NCBI RefSeq assembly: GCF_002154225.1
Contig: NZ_MTSE01000002.1
Coordinates: 124,001 to 188,000 of the forward strand
Length of the DNA: 64,000 bases
Source: Hymenobacter crusticola
GTDB taxonomy: Bacteria; Bacteroidota; Bacteroidia; Cytophagales; Hymenobacteraceae
Reading direction: 5' to 3'
A program made the translations under genes and the position numbers. The notes beneath the pieces were generated by a model. It had not been told where the DNA came from. It was given only the letters and a program-made list of their open reading frames with translations, and ran no database searches. Positions within the stretch are counted from its first letter, which is position 1. Every line of letters starts with the position of its first letter. Below, in pieces: positions 57,151 to 64,000 of the stretch.

Positions 57151-57185
57151 CGCTCCCGAAAAAGGAGTGTCTTGCTCAATATCAA

Positions 57186-57584
57186 ATGAATACAGATCCA
57201 ATTGCCGATTACCTTACCCGATTGCGTAATGCGCTTAAAGCAAATCATCGGGTGGTAGAAATTCCGGCTAGCAACATCAAAAAAGAGATAACAAAGGTGC
57301 TTTACCATAAAGGGTATATCCAGAGTTACCGTTTTGATGACACTTCGGTTCAAGGCACTATCAAAATTGCTTTGAAGTATAATCCTGCTACAAAGCAGCC
57401 TGCTATTACGAAACTTGAGCGTGTAAGTACGCCTGGTTTACGTAAGTACGCCCACGTAGAGAACCTTCCTCGCGTGCTAAGCGGTCTGGGTATTGCAATT
57501 CTATCTACGTCGAAAGGCGTGATGACAGAAAAAGAGGCGAAAACTGAAAATGTAGGCGGCGAAGTGCTGTGCTATATTTACTAA
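57186..57584 (+). CDS. rpsH: 30S ribosomal protein S8
   Basis: A 132-residue central-domain binder. MNTDPIADYLTRLRNALKANHRVVEIPASNIKKEITKVL and LPRVLSGLGIAILSTSKGVMTEKEA are typical. In E. coli S8 is the repressor of the spc operon. Confidence 0.97.
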   Translation: MNTDPIADYLTRLRNALKANHRVVEIPASNIKKEITKVLYHKGYIQSYRFDDTSVQGTIKIALKYNPATKQPAITKLERVSTPGLRKYAHVENLPRVLSGLGIAILSTSKGVMTEKEAKTENVGGEVLCYIY

Positions 57585-57598
57585 GAAAGAAACGCACT

Positions 57599-58153
57599 AT
57601 GTCACGCATTGGTAAATTGCCAATTAACCTGCCCACTAATGTGCAGGTCGAAGTAAATAACGAGAACGCGGTAACTGTAAAGGGCCCCAAGGGCACTTTA
57701 ACTACACCGGTCGATCGGGATATCACGGTAGAGAGAGTCGATGGTCAACTGGTTGTTACTCGTCCAACTGAGCAGAAGCGTCATAAGGCAATGCACGGTT
57801 TGTATCGTTCACTCATCAACAATATGGTCGTTGGTGTAAGCAATGGATACAGTGAGCAACTTGAACTTGTTGGTGTAGGTTACAAAGCTACTGTTGTTAG
57901 CAACACATTAGAATTGTCGCTTGGTTACTCCCACAATATATTTCTTTCGTTACCAAAAGAGGTAACAGCTACTGCCGTAACGGAAAAGGGTAAAAACCCA
58001 ATCGTTACGCTGACTAGTATCGACAAGCAATTGTTAGGACAAGTAGCTGCTAAAATTCGCTCGTTGCGTAAAGTAGAGCCCTACAAAGGAAAAGGTGTAC
58101 GCTTCGTTGGCGAGCAAATTCGTCGTAAGGCTGGTAAAACAGCTTCGAAATAA
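57599..58153 (+). CDS. rplF: 50S ribosomal protein L6
   Basis: A 184-residue protein. MSRIGKLPINLPTNVQVEV opens it, and PYKGKGVRFVGEQIRRKAGKTASK is the conserved end. The ATG at 57599 is chosen; a start 30 bases upstream would overlap rpsH. Confidence 0.97.
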   Translation: MSRIGKLPINLPTNVQVEVNNENAVTVKGPKGTLTTPVDRDITVERVDGQLVVTRPTEQKRHKAMHGLYRSLINNMVVGVSNGYSEQLELVGVGYKATVVSNTLELSLGYSHNIFLSLPKEVTATAVTEKGKNPIVTLTSIDKQLLGQVAAKIRSLRKVEPYKGKGVRFVGEQIRRKAGKTASK

Positions 58154-58165
58154 TATTGTATCATC

Positions 58166-58516
58166 ATGGCTTTCGATAAAGCAACAAGAAGAAAACGGAT
58201 CCAGCGCATCATCCGCACTAAGGTTGCTGGCACGTCCGAGCGCCCACGTTTGGCAGTATTTCGCAGCAATACGGGCATTTATGCTCAGATTATTGATGAT
58301 ACTGTTGGCCATACATTGGCGTCTGCTTCCTCAAAGCACGTTTCGGTGGAAGGGGGTAACGGAGTCACCCTCGCTGCCGCAGTAGGCAGAGAACTTGCCT
58401 CGCGTGCTCAAGCAAAAGGCATTTCGAAAGTGGTATTTGACCGTTCTGGTTATCTCTACCACGGCCGCGTAAAATCATTAGCTGAAGGAGCCCGTGAAGG
58501 CGGCCTCAATTTCTAA
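58166..58516 (+). CDS. rplR: 50S ribosomal protein L18
   Basis: A 116-residue 5S rRNA-binding protein. [38 protein letters not shown] and [26 protein letters not shown] are intact. Confidence 0.97.
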   Translation: MAFDKATRRKRIQRIIRTKVAGTSERPRLAVFRSNTGIYAQIIDDTVGHTLASASSKHVSVEGGNGVTLAAAVGRELASRAQAKGISKVVFDRSGYLYHGRVKSLAEGAREGGLNF

Positions 58517-58520
58517 GAAT

Positions 58521-59087
58521 ATGTCGCAAGATAATAGAGATAACCGTGGTGGTCAGAATCGTGACCGTAACGGAAACCGTGAGCAACAAGCTCCACGTGC
58601 TGGCGATACTGACCTAAAAGAAAAGGTTGTTGCTATCAACCGTGTTGCCAAAGTAGTAAAAGGCGGACGTCGCTTTAGCTTCTCAGCTATTGTGGTAGTT
58701 GGTGACGGAAACGGCACTGTAGGTTACGGGTTAGGTAAAGCGAACGAAGTAACTGATGCTATTGCAAAAGGTATCGATGATGCCAAAAAGAACCTTGTAA
58801 AGGTTCCTCTTTACAAGCATACGGTTCCTCACGTGATGGAAGGCAAATACTCCGGAGGCTACGTACTTGTACAGCCAGCGGCGGCTGGCACTGGTGTTAT
58901 TGCTGGAGGTGCTATGCGTGCTGTTTTTGAGAGTGCTGGTATCAAAGATGTACTAGCAAAATCGAAAGGCTCTTCAAACCCACACAATGTGGTTAAAGCT
59001 ACTTTTGATGCTCTCAATAAGATGCGTGATCCAATGCAGATAGCGCAACAGCGTGGCATTTCTTTACAGCAAGTTTTCCACGGTTAA
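58521..59087 (+). CDS. rpsE: 30S ribosomal protein S5 with Asn/Arg-rich N-terminal extension
   Basis: A 188-residue S5. The core starts about residue 33 ([46 protein letters not shown]). Before it stand about 30 residues of Asn, Arg, Asp and Gly ([20 protein letters not shown]). S5 contacts the mRNA entry site together with S3 and S4. The ATG at 58521, four bases after the rplR stop, is preferred to a start inside rplR. Confidence 0.96.
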   Translation: MSQDNRDNRGGQNRDRNGNREQQAPRAGDTDLKEKVVAINRVAKVVKGGRRFSFSAIVVVGDGNGTVGYGLGKANEVTDAIAKGIDDAKKNLVKVPLYKHTVPHVMEGKYSGGYVLVQPAAAGTGVIAGGAMRAVFESAGIKDVLAKSKGSSNPHNVVKATFDALNKMRDPMQIAQQRGISLQQVFHG

Positions 59088-59092
59088 GCGAA

Positions 59093-59272
59093 ATGGCACA
59101 GGTTAAGATTAAATTAGTAAAAAGCGTAATAGACCGTCCAGAGCGGCAGAAGCGCACTGTCAAAGCATTAGGCTTAGGCAAATTAGGCAGTACTACGGAG
59201 AAGGAAAACACTCCTCAGATTGCCGGTATGATAGCTGCAGTGCAGCATTTGGTAGAAGTAACAGAAATCTAG
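59093..59272 (+). CDS. rpmD: 50S ribosomal protein L30
   Basis: A 59-residue protein: MAQVKIKLVKSVIDRP, then RQKRTVKALGLGKLGSTT and a final MIAAVQHLVEVTEI. This is the normal L30 pattern and length. It lies five bases after rpsE and 11 before rplO. Confidence 0.96.
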   Translation: MAQVKIKLVKSVIDRPERQKRTVKALGLGKLGSTTEKENTPQIAGMIAAVQHLVEVTEI

Positions 59273-59283
59273 GAATAGTCGAC

Positions 59284-59730
59284 ATGAATCTCAGCAATCT
59301 CAAACCAGCTACTGGAGCTACGCGCAACGAGAAGCGCATCGGTCGCGGTACGGGTTCTGGCCGTGGTGGGACTTCCACACGTGGTCATAAAGGTGCAAAG
59401 TCACGGTCAGGCTATTCTAAGAAGTCTGGCTTTGAGGGTGGTCAAATGCCTCTGCAACGCCGAGTACCTAAATTTGGCTTCAACAACATTAATCGTGTAG
59501 AATACAAGGGGATTAACCTTGATATTCTACAGACATTGGCAGAGAAAAATAGCTCTACTACAATGGATGCTACTTATTTTATAAGCCATGGTTTAGTGTC
59601 TAAGAACGCAAAAATCAAAGTTCTTGGTCGTGGTGAAATAACCCAAGCGCTTGAAGTACATGCTCATGCTTTTTCAAAGTCTGCAATTGAGGCTATTGAA
59701 AAAGTAGGGGGTAAAGCTGTGACGTTGTAA
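59284..59730 (+). CDS. rplO: 50S ribosomal protein L15
   Basis: A 148-residue protein. The Gly/Arg-rich N-terminus (NEKRIGRGTGSGRGGTSTRGHKGAKSRSGYSKKSGFEGGQMPLQRRVPKFGF) and the end EAIEKVGGKAVTL are standard. Precedes secY by 12 bases. Confidence 0.97.
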   Translation: MNLSNLKPATGATRNEKRIGRGTGSGRGGTSTRGHKGAKSRSGYSKKSGFEGGQMPLQRRVPKFGFNNINRVEYKGINLDILQTLAEKNSSTTMDATYFISHGLVSKNAKIKVLGRGEITQALEVHAHAFSKSAIEAIEKVGGKAVTL

Positions 59731-59742
59731 AGCCTGAAGGCA

Positions 59743-61059
59743 ATGAACAAATTCATCACAACGATTAAGAACATTTTTGCTATTGAAGATCTGCGTATGC
59801 GGATCTTCAATACGCTATTCTTCATTGCCATTTATCGGCTAGGTTCTTACGTTGTGCTGCCCGGCGTTGATCCTACGAGGCTGAAGCAAGGTGCCCAAGG
59901 GTTATTCGGTATATTAGATACCCTATTAGGAGGCGCTTTTAGCCATGCTTCCATCTTTGCCTTGGGTATTATGCCCTATATCTCTGCTTCTATCGTGTTA
60001 CAGCTTCTCACTATTGCTGTGCCGTATTTTCAGAAGTTGCAAAAAGAAGGTGAGTCTGGTCGCAAGAAGATAAACCAATATACTCGTATTCTGACCATAC
60101 CAATTGTTATGGCTCAGTCTGTGGGGTTCATTGCAACTATTAACGCAGAGGCGATAATGAACCCTGGTACGTTGTTTACCATTTCTACAATGGTTATTCT
60201 TACTGCAGGTACATTATTCTGTATGTGGCTTGGAGAAAAGATTACTGACAAAGGTATTGGCAATGGTATCTCAATGATCATCATGATCGGTATCGTATCA
60301 CGCCTACCTGGTGCCATAATTGGTGAGGCAGCTGCTAAAGGAATGCGTGGATCTTTAATCTTTTTGATTGAGATGGTAGTATTGTTCTTGGTAGTGATGG
60401 CCGTAATTGTTCTAACACAAGCAGTGCGCCGCATACCAGTTCAATATGCAAAGCAGGTTGGCGGTACTACACAACTCAATGCTCAACGGCAGTTTATTCC
60501 TTTAAAAGTGAATGCTGCGGGAGTAATGCCAATCATCTTTGCGCAATCTTTGATGTTTGTTCCTGCTATTGTTGCATCAATTTGGCAGAACGACAGCGAT
60601 ACCGCCAGTTACATAGGAGTAAAGTTTTCGGATTATACTTCTTGGCAATATAACTTGGTTTTCAGTATTCTAATCATTGTATTTACTTACTTCTACACGG
60701 CAATTAGCGTCAACCCTAATCAGATTGCCGACGATCTAAAACGTAGCGGAGGTTTTGTACCAGGAGTAAAGCCCGGACGTGACACATCGGAGCACATGGA
60801 CGAAGTGTTGACTCGTATTACTTTACCAGGTGCTGTTGCTTTGGCATTGATTGCTATATTTCCGGCTTTAGCATTATTAGCAGGAGTCACTCGCCCTATG
60901 TCAGCTTTCTATGGTGGCACTTCCTTGATCATCATGGTCGGAGTAGTACTTGACACACTGAATCAAGTGGAAAGTTATCTACTGATGCGTCACTATGATG
61001 GTATGATGAAAACAGGTAAGCTTCGTGGCCGTGCACAGAACATTGCAATGGCTTCCTAA
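59743..61059 (+). CDS. secY: Preprotein translocase subunit SecY
   Basis: A 438-residue ten-helix channel of the Sec translocon. Plug and helix 2 region GAFSHASIFALGIMPYISASI, LGEKITDKGIGNGISMIIM, and the C-terminal cytoplasmic loop RSGGFVPGVKPGRDTSEHMDEVLTRIT contain the SecA and ribosome contact residues. It works with SecE, encoded at 31.6 kb. Confidence 0.97.
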   Translation: MNKFITTIKNIFAIEDLRMRIFNTLFFIAIYRLGSYVVLPGVDPTRLKQGAQGLFGILDTLLGGAFSHASIFALGIMPYISASIVLQLLTIAVPYFQKLQKEGESGRKKINQYTRILTIPIVMAQSVGFIATINAEAIMNPGTLFTISTMVILTAGTLFCMWLGEKITDKGIGNGISMIIMIGIVSRLPGAIIGEAAAKGMRGSLIFLIEMVVLFLVVMAVIVLTQAVRRIPVQYAKQVGGTTQLNAQRQFIPLKVNAAGVMPIIFAQSLMFVPAIVASIWQNDSDTASYIGVKFSDYTSWQYNLVFSILIIVFTYFYTAISVNPNQIADDLKRSGGFVPGVKPGRDTSEHMDEVLTRITLPGAVALALIAIFPALALLAGVTRPMSAFYGGTSLIIMVGVVLDTLNQVESYLLMRHYDGMMKTGKLRGRAQNIAMAS

Positions 61060-61062
61060 GAC

Positions 61063-61833
61063 ATGCTTGTTTACAAAACTGAAGAAGAGATAGAGTTAAT
61101 GAGAGCTAGTGCGAAAGTGTTAGCTCAAGCTCATGGGGAAGTAGCCTCTATGATCAAGGAAGGAGTTACTACTCGCCAGCTTGATTTACGAGCAGAGGAA
61201 TTTATCCGTGATCATGGAGGGCAACCTTCTTTCAAAGGTTATAATGGTTTTCCATTTAGCCTTTGCATTTCTCCTAACTCAGTAGTAGTACATGGTTTTC
61301 CTAGTAACTACGTTTTAAAAAGTGGTGATATCATTTCAGTGGATGCAGGTGTGCTGCTGAAAGGATACCATAGTGATAGTGCTTATACATACCCAGTAGG
61401 AGAAGTTGCACCAGAAATACTTGCTTTACTTGAATCCACCAAGCAATCTCTTTATTTAGGTATTGAAAAAGCAGTAGCCGGTAACCGTATAGGAGACGTT
61501 GGCTATGCTATTCAAAACTTCGTTGAGAAACGTGGTTACGGAGTAGTAAGGGAATTAGTAGGTCATGGTGTTGGTAAAGATCTTCATGAACAGCCACAGG
61601 TGCCTAATTATGGTAAGCGTGGTGCAGGTGTCAAGTTGCAGCCTGGCTTAGTTCTAGCAATTGAGCCGATGGTGAATCTTGGGACTAAAAATGTTGTTCA
61701 AGAAGCAGATGGTTGGACAATACGTACAAAAGATCGTAAGCCATCAGCTCATTTTGAGCATACAGTAGTCGTCAGAAAAGAAAAGGCGGAGATTCTTACC
61801 TCCTTCGAATACATAGAAAAAGCCTTACAGTAG
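61063..61833 (+). CDS. map: Methionine aminopeptidase, type I
   Basis: A 256-residue dimetal enzyme that removes the initiator Met. Metal ligands are visible in order: Asp in [23 protein letters not shown] (two), His in [18 protein letters not shown], Glu in LAIEPMV and Glu in FEHTVVV. It has no zinc-finger extension, so type I. Standard place between secY and infA. Confidence 0.97.
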   Translation: MLVYKTEEEIELMRASAKVLAQAHGEVASMIKEGVTTRQLDLRAEEFIRDHGGQPSFKGYNGFPFSLCISPNSVVVHGFPSNYVLKSGDIISVDAGVLLKGYHSDSAYTYPVGEVAPEILALLESTKQSLYLGIEKAVAGNRIGDVGYAIQNFVEKRGYGVVRELVGHGVGKDLHEQPQVPNYGKRGAGVKLQPGLVLAIEPMVNLGTKNVVQEADGWTIRTKDRKPSAHFEHTVVVRKEKAEILTSFEYIEKALQ

Positions 61834-61837
61834 CCTT

Positions 61838-62056
61838 ATGGCCAAACAATCCTCCATTGAGCAGGACGGAGTAATTCTAGAAGCCCTCTCTAACGCGATG
61901 TTTCGAGTTGAGTTGGAAAATGGGCACCAACTGGTTGCTCATATTTCTGGGAAGATGCGGATGCACTACATCAAAATCCTGCCAGGAGACAAGGTGAAGC
62001 TTGAAATGTCGCCCTACGACTTGTCTAAGGGCAGAATTGTTTATCGTTACAAATAA
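61838..62056 (+). CDS. infA: Translation initiation factor IF-1
   Basis: A 72-residue OB-fold factor that occupies the A site during initiation. [65 protein letters not shown] is nearly identical to the general bacterial pattern. Confidence 0.97.
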   Translation: MAKQSSIEQDGVILEALSNAMFRVELENGHQLVAHISGKMRMHYIKILPGDKVKLEMSPYDLSKGRIVYRYK

Positions 62057-62065
62057 CCCGACGAC

Positions 62066-62182
62066 ATGAAAGTCAAAGCATCGGTTAAGAAGCGCAGCGT
62101 TGACTGTAAGGTGATCCGCCGCAAAGGTAAGCTTTACGTAATCAACAAAAAGAACCCACGCTATAAGCAGCGTCAAGGTTAA
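62066..62182 (+). CDS. rpmJ: 50S ribosomal protein L36, zinc-free form
   Basis: A 38-residue protein: [20 protein letters not shown], then [17 protein letters not shown]. Only one Cys is present in place of the usual three-Cys/one-His zinc site, so it is the C-minus form. Located between infA and rpsM as usual. Confidence 0.96.
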   Translation: MKVKASVKKRSVDCKVIRRKGKLYVINKKNPRYKQRQG

Positions 62183-62208
62183 CAGCACCATACTTTCTCA
62201 AAAAGCAC

Positions 62209-62586
62209 ATGGCTCGTATTGCAGGGGTAGATATCCCGGACAACAAACGCGGCGAAATCGCCCTTACGTACATTTTCGGTATCGGTCGTAGCTCGGCCCA
62301 GAAAATTCTAAATCAAGCTAGCGTTTCGTTAGATAAAAAGGTTAAGGATTGGACGGAAGCTGAAGCCGGTGAAATCCGTAGCATTATTGCCGCGGAACAT
62401 AAAACGGAAGGTGTCCTGCGCTCCGAAGTGCAGCTCAACATCAAACGTTTGATGGACATCGGTTGCTATCGTGGCCTGCGTCACCGTAAGGGCTTGCCAG
62501 TTCGTGGTCAACGTACCAAGAACAACTCGCGTACCCGCAAAGGCAAACGGAAAACCGTTGCCAACAAGAAAAAAGCTACTAAATAA
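62209..62586 (+). CDS. rpsM: 30S ribosomal protein S13
   Basis: A 125-residue head protein. [34 protein letters not shown] and [27 protein letters not shown] are complete, including the basic tail that touches P-site tRNA. Confidence 0.97.
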   Translation: MARIAGVDIPDNKRGEIALTYIFGIGRSSAQKILNQASVSLDKKVKDWTEAEAGEIRSIIAAEHKTEGVLRSEVQLNIKRLMDIGCYRGLRHRKGLPVRGQRTKNNSRTRKGKRKTVANKKKATK

Positions 62587-62601
62587 GTTGTAGCGGGAAT
62601 C

Positions 62602-62637
62602 GAAGCCTACCTGAGTGCAATTACTTGGGTAGGCTTC
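62602..62637 (+). other. Hairpin between rpsM and rpsK
   Basis: GAAGCCTACC (62602-62611) pairs with GGTAGGCTTC (62628-62637), with a 16-base loop and no T-run. A processing or regulatory role is more likely than termination. Confidence 0.5.
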
Positions 62638-62666
62638 AACACCTTCCGCATTTTTGCGATAACTAA

Positions 62667-63059
62667 ATGGCACAGAAAAGAAAAGACAAAGCCAAAAAGC
62701 GCGTTGTCGTTGTTGAGCAAGTAGGACAAGTCCACATAAAGGCTTCCTTCAACAACATTATTATTTCTATTACCAATAACAATGGCCAAGTAATTTCTTG
62801 GGCGTCTGCTGGTAAAATGGGGTTCCGTGGTTCGAAAAAGAACACTCCCTACGCTGCTCAGATGGCAGCTACTGACTGCGGAAAGGTAGCTCATGATTTG
62901 GGTCTACGTAAAGCCGAAGTATTCGTGAAAGGTCCAGGGTCTGGTCGTGAATCAGCTATTCGGACACTCCAAAACGTGGGTATTGAGGTGACTACTATTC
63001 GCGACGTAACGCCGCTGCCCCACAATGGCTGCCGTCCTCCTAAGCGCCGTCGCGTTTGA
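62667..63059 (+). CDS. rpsK: 30S ribosomal protein S11
   Basis: A 130-residue platform protein. [47 protein letters not shown] and the end [13 protein letters not shown] are standard. Followed by a 139-base gap to rpsD. Confidence 0.97.
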   Translation: MAQKRKDKAKKRVVVVEQVGQVHIKASFNNIIISITNNNGQVISWASAGKMGFRGSKKNTPYAAQMAATDCGKVAHDLGLRKAEVFVKGPGSGRESAIRTLQNVGIEVTTIRDVTPLPHNGCRPPKRRRV

Positions 63060-63198
63060 TCTATTGAACACACAACTTATTGCCCATTGTCAATGAGTTG
63101 TCTTCGGTGTTGGCAATTAGATGCTGCTATTGTATTAAGCATATCTAAGTTTTGCCGATACCTTCAGTTCATTCCTCTTAAAAATCAACATCCCCGAA

Positions 63199-63804
63199 AT
63201 GGCACGTTATACTGGTCCAAAAACCAAGATTGCCCGTCGCTTCTCAGAGCCAATTTTTGGCCCGAGCAAAGCACTCAATAAAAAAAACTACCCTCCTGGC
63301 CAACATGGTCGTGGTCGTCGCAAGAAGCAGTCTGAGTATGCTATCCAGCTGATGGAGAAGCAGAAAGTAAAGTACTTGTACGGCATGCTGGAAAAGCAAT
63401 TTGAGAACCTCTTCCATAAGGCGGCTACCATGCCTGGTATCACAGGTGAAAATCTGCTGTCTTTGTTAGAGTCGCGTCTCGACAACACCATCTATCGTTT
63501 AGGTGTTGCTCCAACTCGTCGTGCTGCTCGTCAATTAGTTTTGCACAAGCACATCACAGTGAATGGTGAAGTTGTGAATATTGCTTCTTACAAACTGCGT
63601 CCCGGTGATTTAGTGGGCGTACGCGAAAAATCAAAATCACTAGAAGCTATCACTACTAGCCTGAGTGCTCGTAATGCTCGTGCATTCTCTTGGTTAGAGT
63701 GGGATGGCAAAGAGATGGTAGGCAAGTTCCTCAATGCTCCTGCCCGCGATCTAATTCCTGAGAAGATTCAGGAGCAGTTAATCGTCGAGCTTTACTCGAA
63801 GTAA
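63199..63804 (+). CDS. rpsD: 30S ribosomal protein S4
   Basis: A 201-residue primary 16S binder. [56 protein letters not shown] and the S4 domain [38 protein letters not shown] are intact. In E. coli S4 is the regulator of the alpha operon. Precedes rpoA. Confidence 0.97.
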   Translation: MARYTGPKTKIARRFSEPIFGPSKALNKKNYPPGQHGRGRRKKQSEYAIQLMEKQKVKYLYGMLEKQFENLFHKAATMPGITGENLLSLLESRLDNTIYRLGVAPTRRAARQLVLHKHITVNGEVVNIASYKLRPGDLVGVREKSKSLEAITTSLSARNARAFSWLEWDGKEMVGKFLNAPARDLIPEKIQEQLIVELYSK

Positions 63805-63876
63805 TCATTTGGCCTAGGTCTGATTCGCCTAGGCTACTTCGATTTTTTTCCTGTTTATATTTTTAAAGCCCCATTT

Positions 63877-64000
63877 ATGTCAATCTTAGCTTTTCAAATG
63901 CCGGAGAAGGTTGTGATGGAGAAATCCGACGACTTCTACGGAACGTTTGAATTCAAACCGCTGGAGAAAGGCTACGGCGTCACGATCGGCAACGCACTGC
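63877..64000 (+). CDS. rpoA: RNA polymerase alpha subunit, N-terminal part cut by window end
   Basis: The last 124 bases encode [20 protein letters not shown] and [20 protein letters not shown], the start of alpha with the family [12 protein letters not shown] motif. The gene runs off the end of the window. It follows rpsD in the usual alpha-operon order. Confidence 0.95.
   Translation, partial: MSILAFQMPEKVVMEKSDDFYGTFEFKPLEKGYGVTIGNAL

Larger units (their letters stand above)
57000..57185. other. Gap between rpsN and rpsH with two hairpins
   Basis: An unusually long gap within the spc genes. The first hairpin pairs TTGCTATTTT with AAAATAGCAA at about 57011-57032. The second is described separately. 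A TATCTTTG element follows at 57143-57150. Confidence 0.7.

Overview
The window looks like a chromosomal segment of a Bacteroidota bacterium, most likely Hymenobacter or a close relative in the Cytophagales. Support comes from promoters of the TTG-N19/21-TAnnTTTG type rather than the E. coli type, almost no Shine-Dalgarno sequences before even the strongest genes, a bacillithiol gene (bshB1), zinc-free forms of S14 and L36, RpoB and RpoC of the long Bacteroidota kind, and overall protein resemblance. The genus is an inference from recalled similarity; no search was run.

Region 1 (1-16.1 kb) is a mixed accessory/housekeeping region of moderately high GC. It holds the 3' end of a probable M14 carboxypeptidase, bshB1, an orphan six-PAS histidine kinase, about 0.75 kb with no gene, tRNA-Gly(CCC), a small membrane protein, a GNAT acetyltransferase, a degenerate hydrolase-like lipoprotein and a cobalamin-type radical SAM protein. 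A putative metal-response pair follows: a Met/His-rich exported protein next to an HMA-AraC fusion regulator, with a very strong hairpin abutting the start codon of the exported protein. Next come two small membrane or lipoproteins, a 3-methyladenine DNA glycosylase, a THUMP-like methyltransferase and an exported protein of unknown function.

Region 2 (16.4-29.4 kb) carries ahcY, a GH16-like protein whose acid/base Glu appears as Asp, and a surface-glycan set (GT2, GT9, O-antigen ligase-like) whose two glycosyltransferases overlap. It continues with an ECF sigma factor and its small zinc-type anti-sigma candidate, gmk-nadD, pyrH-frr on the other strand, a biotin carrier protein and an M1 aminopeptidase with a HEAT-like tail.

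Region 3 (29.5-47.5 kb) is the translation/transcription core: tRNA-Tyr, tRNA-Gly, tRNA-Thr, tuf, tRNA-Trp, secE, nusG, rplKAJL, rpoBC, a DUF3467 gene, then rpsL-rpsG-fusA-rpsJ. A clear intrinsic terminator follows rpsJ.

Region 4 (47.5-50.3 kb) is AT-rich and holds two tandem, paralogous O-antigen ligase-like genes. They separate rpsJ from the rest of the S10 genes, which is the main departure from the usual gene order here.

Region 5 (50.4-64 kb) restarts with its own Bacteroidota promoter and runs rplC-D-W-B-rpsS-rplV-rpsC-rplP-rpmC-rpsQ-rplN-X-E-rpsN-rpsH-rplF-R-rpsE-rpmD-rplO-secY-map-infA-rpmJ-rpsM-K-D-rpoA, with rpoA cut by the window end. A terminator-like hairpin plus a -7-like element sits between rpsN and rpsH. 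S3 and S5, neighbours at the ribosomal mRNA entry site, both carry Arg/Gly/Asn/Asp-rich extensions. No insertion sequence, CRISPR array, rRNA or prophage was seen.
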